From the NCBI GenBank assembly GCA_015661135.1, contig JACVXW010000013.1:1-25819 (forward strand): a DNA stretch of 25,819 nucleotides, written 5' to 3'. Origin of the DNA: Chloroflexota bacterium (lineage in GTDB: Bacteria; Chloroflexota; Limnocylindria; Limnocylindrales; CSP1-4). The position numbers and the translations under genes were made by a program. The notes under the pieces are model-generated. The model had not been told where the DNA came from. It saw nothing but the letters and a program-made list of their open reading frames with translations, and did no database searches. Below are positions 1 through 7,345 of the stretch, piece after piece (positions within the stretch are counted from its first letter, which is position 1; every line of letters begins with the position of its first letter).

Positions 1-1
1 C

Positions 2-1310
2 GTCTGGCAGTCGGCGACGATGGCGACGATGGTCGACGATCTCCGATCGGGCCGCTTCGACCTCCTCCTCACCGGATACTCGGACCGCTGGCAGCGCAAC
101 CTGCGCCGGACCCTCGAACTACTCGAGGACGAGCTGCACCCGAACGGTGTCGCCCTGGTCACGTGCGACCGGAAGATCCTGAGCTCCGATCCCTCGGACT
201 GGGACGAGCTGATCTCCGAGGCGGCAGGAGCCGAGAAGTACAGCCGCCGCCTATCGGAACGCATCACCGAGGGCTATGCCGCCAAATTCGACCAGGAGCG
301 CGATCCCGGTGGCCGTGCCGCCCTCGGCTTCAGGCGCCTGCCGGAGCCGCCCCATACCCTCGAGGTCGATCCCGACCGGATGCCCATCGTCGTGGGCCTG
401 TTCGAGCGGTATGCCCTCGGCAACGTCAGCGCGACGCAGCTCGAGGCGGAGACCGGCCTCGCCGCTACGCGGATCCGGATGATCCTCATGAACCCGCTCT
501 ACAACGGCTGGATCCGGCGGCACCGCGGCAAGGACGAGACGCGCCGTCCAGCACCTTGGCGGGCCACGCCGCCCGTGTCCAACGAGCTGTGGGCGCGAGT
601 GGAGGAGGTCCGACGCGCCAAGACTCGCGGCGGGGCACCGAAGAACTGGGATCGGGTCGACCTGCTCGGCGGCCTCCTCGAATGCGTCTGCGGTCGACGG
701 CTGCGGAACGACGGCACCTTCGCCGACGGCCGCCACCGCAAGCACCACGCCAACCCGTGCGAGGCCTGGGGCCGTAAGGCCCGCCTCGGCGAGCGACCTG
801 GGAGGCGCCTGTGCTGGCCCAGGTCGCCGGCATCGCGCTCGACGATGTCACCATGGCATCGGTCGTCGCGGCGCTCGGGTCGAACCAGCAGCCGGTCGCG
901 ATCGACCGAGCACGGATTGATCGGCAGATCCGCGAGCTGGCGCTGGAGCACGCTGGTGGCCTGCTCGCGACGACACCTACCTCGCCCGCCTGAAGGCCCT
1001 TCGTGAGCAACCTGACGCCATCGTGGAGCGATCGGCCCCGGGCCTACCCGGTCATCGCGCAGTCGGGTGGCTCCGCGCCCTCGGCGAGTCCTTCCAGGCC
1101 GCAGACGTACCGAAGGAGAAGGCAGATCTGATGCACGCCTTCTACGAACGGATCACGGTTGCCGGCCCCGAGATCGTGGGTGTCCGGCTGACCGCGGCGG
1201 CCTACGCGCACGGATTGGCGCTGGCGCTGCCCGAAAAGGTTGAAATGGCGCGCCCGACAGGATTCGAACCTGCGACCTTCGGCTCCGGAGGCCGACGCTC
1301 TATCCACTGA
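2..1310 (+). pseudogene. Large serine recombinase (site-specific integrase type), 5' end outside window, two frameshifts
   Basis: The frame is open at the left edge, so the N-terminus with the catalytic serine is not in the window. What remains is the end of the resolvase domain (FDLLLTGYSDRWQRN, then a long helix to ITEGYAAKF), a recombinase domain (GGRAALGFRR; MPIVVGLFERYALG; RIRMILMNPLYNGWIRRHRG) and a zinc-ribbon-like piece (CVCGRRLRNDG...ANPCEAW). The frame then breaks near 778 and again near 960. Each break is repaired by adding one base, giving ARLG(D/E)ATWEAPVLAQVAG and LEHAGGLLRDDTYLARLKALREQ. These joined pieces read as the usual C-terminal helical region. The last frame runs through the tRNA-Arg gene and stops at 1310, so the natural end may have been lost. 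Such enzymes move phages or integrative elements. It is decayed, or the sequence has two base errors. Confidence 0.75.
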
Positions 1311-1321
1311 GCTACAGGCGC
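1246..1321 (-). tRNA. tRNA-Arg (anticodon CCG)
   Basis: The 76-nt minus-strand cloverleaf is complete. The acceptor stem pairs GCGCCTG with CGGGCGC. The D-arm is GCTC...GAGC. The anticodon stem TCGGC/GCCGA encloses loop CTCCGGA, giving anticodon CCG for CGG codons. The T-arm is GCAGG-TTCGAAT-CCTGT, followed by discriminator G and an encoded CCA. Its 3' end abuts and overlaps the recombinase reading frame on the other strand, the usual position for a tRNA used as an integration site. Confidence 0.97.
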
Positions 1322-1331
1322 GCGGGCCACG

Positions 1332-1360
1332 ATGGTACCCGCTCGGGCGGGAGACCTCCG
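1332..1360 (-). promoter_or_regulatory. Possible promoter of tRNA-Arg
   Basis: On the minus strand, CGGAGG (1360-1355) is followed after exactly 17 nt by TACCAT (1337-1332), 10 nt before the first base of the tRNA. The -35-like hexamer differs by one base from the CTGAGG seen at other promoters here. A short hairpin, CCCGC-CCGA-GCGGG (1351-1338), lies inside the spacer and may instead end transcripts of the gene upstream. Confidence 0.4.
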
Positions 1361-1400
1361 GCTGCCAACTTGAGCGTCGGTCTGTCGCGGCTGTGGTGGC

Positions 1401-2509
1401 TCAGCCGAGGACGGCCCGCAGCGCCCGGTCGAGATCTGCCCAGAGGTCCTCGACGTTCTCGATGCCGACCGACAGGCGACACAGGGTCGGCCCGACGAGG
1501 GTGGCGTCACCAGCGTAGCGGGCGCGGCGCTCGATCAGGGACTCGACACCGCCGAGGCTCGTGGCATGGGTCACGAGGCGCAGCCGCGACAGGAACGCCT
1601 CGGTCTGTTCGGGAGTGCCGGCGACCTCGAAGGAGAGCATCGACCCGGCCCCGCCCGTGAGCACGCGCGCGGCACGCTCATGTTGGGGGTCGCCGGGCAG
1701 GCCGGGGTAGTTCACCCTGGCCACGTGCCGGTGCGCGGCCAGACGACGGGCGAGCTCGCCCGCCGACGCCTCGGCCCGGTCGAGCCGGACGGCGAGCGTT
1801 CGCAACCCGCGCAGCGCCAGGAACGCCTCGAGTCCGCCCGGGATCGCACCGTGGTCGCGGCGGTACGCCACAAGGGAGTTCGCCTGCGCTTCGTCCCTGC
1901 ACACCACCGCTCCCATCAGCAGGTCCGAGTGCCCGCCGATCAGCTTGGTCGCGGAGTGCAGGACGATGTCGGCGCCCAGGTCGAGCGGACGCTGGCGCAG
2001 CGGCGTCGCGAACGTCGCATCGACGACCGTGATCGCGCCGCGCGCGCGGGCGCCGGCGGCGATGGCAGGGACATCGGCCACGACCATGAGTGGGTTCGCG
2101 ATCGATTCCACCCACACCATGTCGGCGCCGTCAGCCGCCGCGAGAACCGCGGCAGTGTCCTCGGTTCGAAGATGCCCTTCACACCGTAGTACGCCACCTT
2201 GGGCAGCACGACGGTGCCGCCTGCCGGAACCAGCTCTGCGATCGCGGTCGCTGCTCCGAGGCCAGACGCGAACGTCACCGCGTGGCCACCGTCGAGGGCG
2301 CCGAGCGCGGTCTCCACGGCCCCCCATCCGGCATTGCCGTCGCGGCCGTACTCGAGTCGGTCGTCATGGACGTAGGTCGAGCTCATGGTGATCGGGGCAT
2401 TCATCGGGGCGCCCGGCACCCGTGCGGGCCTGCCCGCCTGCACGGCGACCGTGTCGGCCGTCCACTCCGGGTCCATCTCCACCGACTCGGGGTACATCGG
2501 CTCGGACAT
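1401..2509 (-). pseudogene. Cystathionine gamma-synthase/gamma-lyase family PLP enzyme, frameshifted
   Basis: Enzymes of this family use pyridoxal phosphate to make or break cystathionine and related thioethers in methionine/cysteine metabolism. The N-terminal frame runs from ATG 2509 (SD GGGAGG upstream) with DTVAVQAGRPAR, ITMSSTYVHDD and FASGLGAATAIAELVPAGG, and ends its homology at YYGVKGIFE. The second frame resumes at TEDTAAVLAAADGADMVWVE and continues with ESIANPL, the PLP-lysine motif LHSATKLIGGHSD and a normal C-terminus. The frames join near 2165-2175. Compared with E. coli MetB as I recall it, about 13 residues between the YGG-like motif and the next helix are also missing, so this looks like a short deletion that is not a multiple of three. 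The start overlaps the paiB stop as TGATG, indicating translational coupling. Which subfamily (metB, mccB, megL) cannot be told. Confidence 0.8.
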
Positions 2510-3234
2510 CAGGCCTCCCGAAGGGTGGCACCGCGTGCTCGCAGGCCCGTGCGGTGTCGGCTGGGCGAGCCCGGTCGGCCGGCGTCGGTGGTGCCGGAGG
2601 TCTGTTCGGCCATCGAAGCGGCGACGGCCTGCTCGCCTGGTCCTCCGGCGACGAGGCCGCCAATCGTTCCCGCGATGTCCGCGTCACTCCGGTTCTGACT
2701 GAGCTTCCGCTTGGCCTCGAGCCGATCGATTCGAAGCTCGAGTCCAACGATAGCCCGAACCTGCGTTTCCTTGTAGCCGTCGGGCGCGTCGTCGAGCGAC
2801 CACGGATCCGGCAGCAATCGCTCGTGGCGGTCCACCAATCGACGCACGTGCGCCAGCAACCACTCGGGTTCATGCCGGAGGCGCAGGACGCCCTGTGCCT
2901 GGACGGTGATGTAGTTCCAGGTCGGCACCACCTTGCCGGTCAGGCGCTTCTCCGCGTACCAGGTCGGTGACACGTACGCGTCGGGTCCATCGAAGATGGC
3001 CAGACCGTGCGACTCCGGTCCGATGTCGCGCCACTGCGGGTTCCCGCGAGCCAGGTGGCCGCGCAGGGTGCCGAACGGGCCATCGCCGGGATCGAAGAGC
3101 ATGGGCAGGATGGTCGCCCGGAACCCGTCGGCGGTGTGCGTCACCAGGGTGCCCGGCACATGACCGCAGAGCTCCTCGAGGAGCGCCGCGGGATCCTCGA
3201 CCTCGAACTTCCGATGACCGGGCTGATAGAGCAC
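2509..3234 (-). CDS. paiB: FMN-binding negative transcriptional regulator, PaiB family
   Basis: This 241-residue protein reads as PaiB: N-terminal VLYQPGHRKFEVEDPAALLEE, central FDPGDGPFGTLRGHLARGNPQW, the SPTWYAEK and VPTWNY(I)TVQAQG segments, and KLSQNRSDADIAG near the end. PaiB-like proteins have a flavin-reductase-type split barrel and were first described as repressors of protease and sporulation genes in Bacillus. Whether this one binds DNA is unknown. I chose GTG 3234 because it falls where the family starts and lies 6 nt after a TATGAT -10 box; there is no Shine-Dalgarno site, so the mRNA is probably leaderless. The last 35 or so residues are a low-complexity tail beyond the usual family end. 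The stop overlaps the downstream PLP-enzyme start. Confidence 0.85.
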   Translation of the reverse strand: MLYQPGHRKFEVEDPAALLEELCGHVPGTLVTHTADGFRATILPMLFDPGDGPFGTLRGHLARGNPQWRDIGPESHGLAIFDGPDAYVSPTWYAEKRLTGKVVPTWNYITVQAQGVLRLRHEPEWLLAHVRRLVDRHERLLPDPWSLDDAPDGYKETQVRAIVGLELRIDRLEAKRKLSQNRSDADIAGTIGGLVAGGPGEQAVAASMAEQTSGTTDAGRPGSPSRHRTGLRARGATLREA

Positions 3235-3240
3235 CCTGCG

Positions 3241-3269
3241 ATCATAGGCAAATGGCGCGCACCCCTCAG
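3241..3269 (-). promoter_or_regulatory. Leaderless promoter of paiB
   Basis: On the minus strand CTGAGG (3269-3264) is followed by a 17-nt spacer and TATGAT (3246-3241). The GTG start follows after only 6 nt, so transcription would begin at or next to the start codon. It lies downstream of the terminator at 3360-3395, which separates paiB from the transcript above. Confidence 0.6.
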
Positions 3270-3359
3270 CGCGCCGGGCATGAGCCCCAGCCTGGGTCGC
3301 CATGGAATCCGAAGGCCGCGAGGGCCGGCCTGCCCCCGCGCCGCGGCGGGACGCTGCCG

Positions 3360-3395
3360 AAAAAGTACGGAGCGGCTCCCGAGGGAGCCGCTCCG
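3360..3395 (-). terminator. Rho-independent terminator
   Basis: A 12-bp perfect stem, CGGAGCGGCTCC (3368-3379) with GGAGCCGCTCCG (3384-3395), closes a CGAG loop (CTCG on the transcript). On the minus strand it is followed by TAC and five T residues. The T-tract on this side only fixes the direction. It ends the candidate small RNA and any read-through from the cyclophilin gene. Confidence 0.85.
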
Positions 3396-3536
3396 TTGCT
3401 GTCCCGGTGAACTTTCCGCCGAAGCGGAAGCCCCCCACGCGTCAAAGGCATCTATCACGTCGGCTGCACCGACTACCCTGACCCAACCTACCCATGACCT
3501 TGCCGCTGGGGCAGCGTACTGCGCGAACGCAGTGCA
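3360..3536 (-). ncRNA. Candidate structured small RNA (unclassified)
   Basis: A minus-strand transcript from the promoter at 3543-3571 would begin near 3536 and end at the terminator at 3360. No convincing protein lies in it; the only small frame with an ATG (about 17 codons, from roughly 3495) has just a weak AAGG in front. It holds a run of hairpins: ACTGCG-TTCG-CGCAGT (3533-3518), GCTG-CCC-CAGC (3515-3505), GTCGG-TGCAG-CCGAC (3473-3459) and TTCCGC-TTCG-GCGGAA (3429-3414), two of them with UUCG tetraloops, then the terminator. I do not recognise motifs of 6S, SRP, RNase P or tmRNA, nor of the SAM, TPP, FMN or cobalamin riboswitches. Confidence 0.5.
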
Positions 3537-3542
3537 CGTTGG

Positions 3543-3571
3543 AGTCTACCCGAACGGGCGCTCGATGCCAA
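3543..3571 (-). promoter_or_regulatory. Promoter of the candidate small RNA
   Basis: On the minus strand TTGGCA (3571-3566), one mismatch from TTGACA, is followed by a 17-nt spacer and TAGACT (3548-3543), which keeps the TAnnnT pattern. It lies in a gene-free stretch. An AT-rich island (3584-3610) just upstream could act as an UP-like element or hold a second promoter, but no good -10/-35 pair is visible in it. Confidence 0.55.
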
Positions 3572-3645
3572 CCCTTTTCGACGCGCTAATTGTGTAAATT
3601 CCTTAACCATTCGCGCCGAGCGCTTGCGACCCCCGCCGCCGGGCG

Positions 3646-4140
3646 TCAGTCGTCGTGGATCGTCACCGAGTTCATGGCGACCGGCGAATCGGGCAGGTCC
3701 CGGGCGTTGCGCGGCGCCGAGACGATCTGGTCCACGACGTCCATGCCCTTGGTCACGATCCCGAACAGGGTGTAGTTCTTCGGCAGGCGGCCGCCGCTCA
3801 GGTCCTGGTGGCAGATGAAGAACTGGCTGCCGTTCGTGTTCGGCCCGGCGTTGGCCATGGCGAGCGATCCGCGGGCGTAGTCGCCCTTGAACGGCTCGTC
3901 GTCGAACTTGTAGCCGGGCCCGCCCGTCCCGACCCGGCTCTTGTCCAGTGTCGCTTTCTTGCCGTACTGGCCGTCGCCGGCCTGGATGACGAAGCCGGGG
4001 ATGACCCGATGGAAGACGACGTCGTCGTAAAAGCCCTTCCGGGCGAGGTCCACGAAGTTGCCCGCGGCCTTGGGCACGTCCGTCGTGTAGAGCTGGACCT
4101 CGATGTCGCCGAGGTCGGTCGCGATGGTGGCGCGGGTCAT
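3646..4140 (-). CDS. Cytosolic cyclophilin-type peptidyl-prolyl cis-trans isomerase
   Basis: The 164-residue protein is a full single-domain cyclophilin, catalysing cis-trans isomerisation of peptide bonds before proline. Diagnostic stretches include VVFHRVIPGFVIQAGDG with the catalytic arginine, GSLAMANAGPNTNGSQFFI and YTLFGIVTKGMDVVDQI. It begins directly with the beta-strand TRATIATDLGDIEVQLY and has no signal peptide. ATG 4140 is preceded by GGGAGGAACC. It is the last gene of a minus-strand run starting at 8484 and sits 48 nt after a secreted paralogue, so the cell has a cytosolic and an exported form side by side. The gene-free stretch 3235-3645 follows. Confidence 0.95.
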   Translation of the reverse strand: MTRATIATDLGDIEVQLYTTDVPKAAGNFVDLARKGFYDDVVFHRVIPGFVIQAGDGQYGKKATLDKSRVGTGGPGYKFDDEPFKGDYARGSLAMANAGPNTNGSQFFICHQDLSGGRLPKNYTLFGIVTKGMDVVDQIVSAPRNARDLPDSPVAMNSVTIHDD

Positions 4141-4188
4141 GGTTCCTCCCAGGTTGATGAGGGTTGGCGGCTCGGCGATCGCCGGGCG

Positions 4189-4896
4189 CTACGGGTTCGA
4201 AACGGTCACTTCATCCATGGCGATGGGGTTCGTCGGCAGTTCGGCGTCCGCAGCCGCATGGATCGCGTCGGCGACCTCCATTCCGGCGGTGACCTCGCCG
4301 AAGATCGCGTAGGTGTTGTACGAGGCGAGGATCGAGCCGGATGCGTCCGACAGGACGATGAAGAACTGCGACCCCTGCGAGTTCGGCTGGGCGGACCGGG
4401 CCATCGCGAGCGTGCCGCGAGCGTAGGTCGCGGTCACCTGCTCGTCCTGGATCGCGTAGCCCGGGCCGCCACTGCCGGTTCCCGTCGGGTCCCCGCCCTG
4501 GATGACGAACGGCGTCCCGTCCTGGAGCGTCGCTGCGCGGTGGAAGACGACGCCGTTGTAGTAGCCACACTCGGCGAGGGCCACGAAGTTGCCGGCCGCG
4601 ATCGGCGACAGCGCGCCGTCGATCTTGAGGGTGATCGTCCCCTTGGCGGTCTTGATCTCCACGGTCCGTGTCTCGCCCGCGGGCAGGGCCGCCGGCTGGC
4701 TGGTTGGACAGCCGTCCGCACCTGGCACTGGATCGCCGACCGTGCTGAGGGTTGACGACACCTGCGTGCCCAGCGAGCAGGCGCCGACCACGAGGGCGAG
4801 GCCCAGGACGAGGCTCAAGGCGAAGATCGTCCGGCGGGCGGGTCGCGCGCCGGTCGCGCGGCGAGGACCGGGGAAATCGGTGGAGCGCGAGGTCAT
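4189..4896 (-). CDS. Lipoprotein cyclophilin (peptidyl-prolyl isomerase), exported
   Basis: This 235-residue protein has an N-terminal arginine-rich region, a hydrophobic helix (TIFALSLVLGLALVVGA) and a lipobox, VVGAC, with the lipidated cysteine at about residue 40, so it should be anchored outside the membrane. A linker of some 35 residues leads into a cyclophilin domain: VEIKTAKGTITLKIDG, GVVFHRAATLQ, PFVIQGGDPTGTGSGGPGY, GTLAMARSAQPNSQGSQFFI, and NTYAIFGEVTAGMEVADAI. The catalytic arginine (FHR) and the QFF stretch are present. Its ATG overlaps the TGA of the upstream hisA-like gene by 4 nt (ATGA), so the two are co-translated. It probably assists folding of exported proteins. Confidence 0.93.
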   Translation of the reverse strand: MTSRSTDFPGPRRATGARPARRTIFALSLVLGLALVVGACSLGTQVSSTLSTVGDPVPGADGCPTSQPAALPAGETRTVEIKTAKGTITLKIDGALSPIAAGNFVALAECGYYNGVVFHRAATLQDGTPFVIQGGDPTGTGSGGPGYAIQDEQVTATYARGTLAMARSAQPNSQGSQFFIVLSDASGSILASYNTYAIFGEVTAGMEVADAIHAAADAELPTNPIAMDEVTVSNP

Positions 4897-5594
4897 GCGG
4901 CGGCCTCCCGGGCGGCGGTGAAGTCGATCGCCCCGGACAGGAGCGCCTCGCCGATGATGATGCCTCCCACGCCCGCATCGCGCAGGCGGCGGACCCCGTC
5001 CAGGTCGCGAACTCCGCCGGCGACCAGGATCTCGACGTTCACGGTGGCGGCGAGATCCGTGAGAGCGGCCAGGTCGGCCGGATCGCCGCCGTGGGTGAGC
5101 ACCAGCCGCGCGACCCCTGCGCCGACCAGCTCGCCGGCCAGTTCACCCAGGGTCGGGATGCGTGTGCGCCGCCACGGGAAGGCGGCCAGTCGCTCCGGTC
5201 GCGCATCGAGACCAACCGCCAGCCAGTCGCCGGCCACGGCCAGGCACGCCCGCAATGCGTCCGGGTCGTCGGCGACGGCGAGGCCCACCAGCGCGCGCGT
5301 TGCCCCGGCGGCGAACGCCAGGCGGATGCCGTCGGCGGTGTTCACCCCGCCGGCGATCTGGATGGGGGTGGCGATGCGCGCGGCGATCGCGCCGACCGCC
5401 TCCAGGTTGACCGGGCTGCCGGCCCGCGCCCCGTCGAAGTCGACCACGTGGATCAGGGTTGCGCCGAGTCCCACGAAGTGCTCCGCGATCCGGTCCGGCC
5501 GATCCGTCGGCGCGCCGACCCCGGACGAGACGCCCGGCCAGAACACAACACGGGAGCGCCCGCGCTCCAAGTCGATCGCCGGAATGACCTGCAC
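4893..5594 (-). CDS. hisA: HisA-like (beta/alpha)8 barrel, ProFAR isomerase family
   Basis: HisA isomerises ProFAR to PRFAR in histidine synthesis. The 233-residue length fits. The first half-barrel is canonical: VIPAIDL with catalytic D8, HVVDFDGARAGSPVN, IQIAGGV and GATRALVGLAVADDP. D130 in VGLDAR matches the second catalytic aspartate, and the second phosphate site GGIIIGEALLSGAI is intact. The usual D-G-T-x-x-G active-site loop after the sixth strand is replaced by VLTHGGDPADLAAL, so activity could differ. It is not in a his operon: it follows a DUF885 gene by 11 nt and overlaps the lipoprotein cyclophilin. It could be the organism's only HisA, an enzyme with another substrate, or a paralogue. 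Confidence 0.75.
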   Translation of the reverse strand: MQVIPAIDLERGRSRVVFWPGVSSGVGAPTDRPDRIAEHFVGLGATLIHVVDFDGARAGSPVNLEAVGAIAARIATPIQIAGGVNTADGIRLAFAAGATRALVGLAVADDPDALRACLAVAGDWLAVGLDARPERLAAFPWRRTRIPTLGELAGELVGAGVARLVLTHGGDPADLAALTDLAATVNVEILVAGGVRDLDGVRRLRDAGVGGIIIGEALLSGAIDFTAAREAAA

Positions 5595-5605
5595 GCGGCC
5601 CCGGG

Positions 5606-7345
5606 TCAGGACCGGGCGGCGGCGCGATCCACGCCGCTCGAACCGAGCAGCGCCGGCCGGCCTTCGCCGTTGAGGAGCCGCCGATGGAAGCTGATCGGGA
5701 GGGACCCGTTGCGGAGCAGGGTGTCGTGGAACTCGCGGAGCGAAAAGGACCCACCGCGCCGTTGCCGTTCGTCGTCGCGCAGGCCCAGGATGAGGACCTT
5801 GCCCAGCAGGTATGAGAGCTGGTACGTCGGCGACGACGTGTACCGCCGGACCTCGGCGACGGCGTTCGGGCGCTCGAACCGGGTGTGCTCGATGAGGAAC
5901 TCGGTGGCCGCCTCGGTCGAGATCTCGCCCCGGTGCATCCGGATGTCCAGGATGATCCGACAGGCTCGCCAGATCGCATCGGTCGCCAGGCCGATCCGGA
6001 AGGCCGGACCGTCGTCGAAGCCCTCCTCGCGCATCATCTGCTCGCTGTACATGCCCCAGCCCTCCACGAACTCGGGCGCGTCCGTGAGCAGCCGAGTCAA
6101 CGACGGATGGCGAACCGCCACCGCGAGCTGGAGATGGTGGCCGGGATAGGCCTCGTGGATGCTGGTGTTGCTGATCCCCGCGCGGTAATGCTCGCGGAGG
6201 GCATCCGGATTGTCGTCCACGGACGGCGTGACGATGTAGGTACCGACGGGATCGTGGTCGAAGGGCGCCGGCGCGAAGTAGGCGGCGAACGGCATGATCC
6301 GACGGAGATAGGTCGGCGTGGCGACGACATCGACCCGTTCGTCATCCGGAACGCTCACGAGCCGGCGATCCACCAGGAACTGACGCGCTCGCGCCATCGC
6401 CTCGCGGTATTCCACGAGCGCGTCCTCGAAGGTGGCCGGGTGGTCCGACTTGATCCGTTCCACGACCTCGAGTTCGGGCGCGTCAGCGTCAACCTCGTGA
6501 GCCGCCGCCGCCCGGGCGGCGTGATGCAGCGCCAGCTGCTCCTCGCCGATCGCGAGGATGGCGTCGGCGTCCAGACCGTCGAACGCTCGATGCGCCACTA
6601 GCGCGTCGTACCGCTCACGGCCCAGCGCCCACTCGCTCGTCCCGCCGGGGAGCGACGTTTCGACCCATGAGGCGTGGTCCGCGACGGCCGTATCGGCACG
6701 CTCCACTGCCCGCTCCAGCCGTCGAACCTCCGCGGCCGGGAGGTGAAGGGCGCGGGCACCTTCCAGGATCTCGGCCAGGAATGACGGAAGGTCTCTCGCT
6801 GACGCAATCTCGAGCTCCTGCCAGAGTCGGACCTGCCGGCCTTCGGCTCGGGTGCGGTGCGCCAGGAGGTGTGCCGGGACGGCTTCCAGGCGGCCGGCCA
6901 TGGCGGCGTACCGCTCGGCCGGCGTTCCGAAGTCTCGGGTGAAGAGCGGGAACAAGGCATCCCCGATGGAATCGATGCCCGATGAGTGCCGCTCCCAGCG
7001 GCGGATCACGTCCGTGTCGAAGATCGCCCGGCGAACGTTGTGGATCTCGAGATCACGCTCGAACCGGACCATGGCCGACAGGCCGGCCGGGTCCACCGCC
7101 TCGATCATGGCGAGGTGCCGCCGATCGTCGGCCAGATCGCCAAGGATCCGGTCGCGGCTCGGGTCCGGCAGCCGGTCATCCCAGGCGTGGATGCCGAGGT
7201 ACGTCGCCGTCACCGGGTCGTTGTTGATGACCCGCGCGACCCTTGCCTCCACGAGGTCATAGAAGGTGTCGTCCAGCGGCCCTCGATCAGGTGCCGGAGC
7301 GGGCCGGGGGAGGGCTACTCCACCGACCATCTGCCGGTCGCTCAT
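5606..7345 (-). CDS. DUF885 family protein, putative zinc-dependent hydrolase
   Basis: A 579-residue protein of the DUF885 family, whose members resemble metallocarboxypeptidases. The family signature HEAYPGHHLQ (H397, E398, H403, H404) supplies the putative zinc ligands and catalytic glutamate; a second conserved stretch, FVEGWGMYSEQMM, follows. The N-terminal half is helical (FYDLVEARVARVINNDPVTATYLGIHAWDDRLPD). The C-terminus has the usual YTSSPTYQLSYLLGKVLI segment. I chose ATG 7345 because it overlaps the stop of the threonine aldolase by 4 nt (ATGA) and begins just before the family homology; the longer upstream frame is antisense-like sequence. No signal peptide is apparent, so it is probably cytosolic. 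The substrate is unknown. Confidence 0.88.
   Translation of the reverse strand: MSDRQMVGGVALPRPAPAPDRGPLDDTFYDLVEARVARVINNDPVTATYLGIHAWDDRLPDPSRDRILGDLADDRRHLAMIEAVDPAGLSAMVRFERDLEIHNVRRAIFDTDVIRRWERHSSGIDSIGDALFPLFTRDFGTPAERYAAMAGRLEAVPAHLLAHRTRAEGRQVRLWQELEIASARDLPSFLAEILEGARALHLPAAEVRRLERAVERADTAVADHASWVETSLPGGTSEWALGRERYDALVAHRAFDGLDADAILAIGEEQLALHHAARAAAAHEVDADAPELEVVERIKSDHPATFEDALVEYREAMARARQFLVDRRLVSVPDDERVDVVATPTYLRRIMPFAAYFAPAPFDHDPVGTYIVTPSVDDNPDALREHYRAGISNTSIHEAYPGHHLQLAVAVRHPSLTRLLTDAPEFVEGWGMYSEQMMREEGFDDGPAFRIGLATDAIWRACRIILDIRMHRGEISTEAATEFLIEHTRFERPNAVAEVRRYTSSPTYQLSYLLGKVLILGLRDDERQRRGGSFSLREFHDTLLRNGSLPISFHRRLLNGEGRPALLGSSGVDRAAARS

Noticed and set aside
1240..1310. Protein-coding end reading MARPTGFEPATF...
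   Set aside because: This is the well-known false translation of a tRNA on the opposite strand; the bases form a complete tRNA-Arg.
3007..3597. A plus-strand frame across the paiB start and the gene-free stretch
   Set aside because: The first half is antisense to paiB and the rest crosses the terminator and hairpins. It shows no ribosome site or motif.
3360..3600. A known riboswitch (SAM, cobalamin, TPP, FMN) controlling paiB and the PLP enzyme
   Set aside because: None of the conserved core sequences of these classes is visible, and paiB has its own promoter below the terminator.
3655..4755. A 366-codon plus-strand frame over the two cyclophilins
   Set aside because: It is the antisense shadow of two confidently identified cyclophilin genes.
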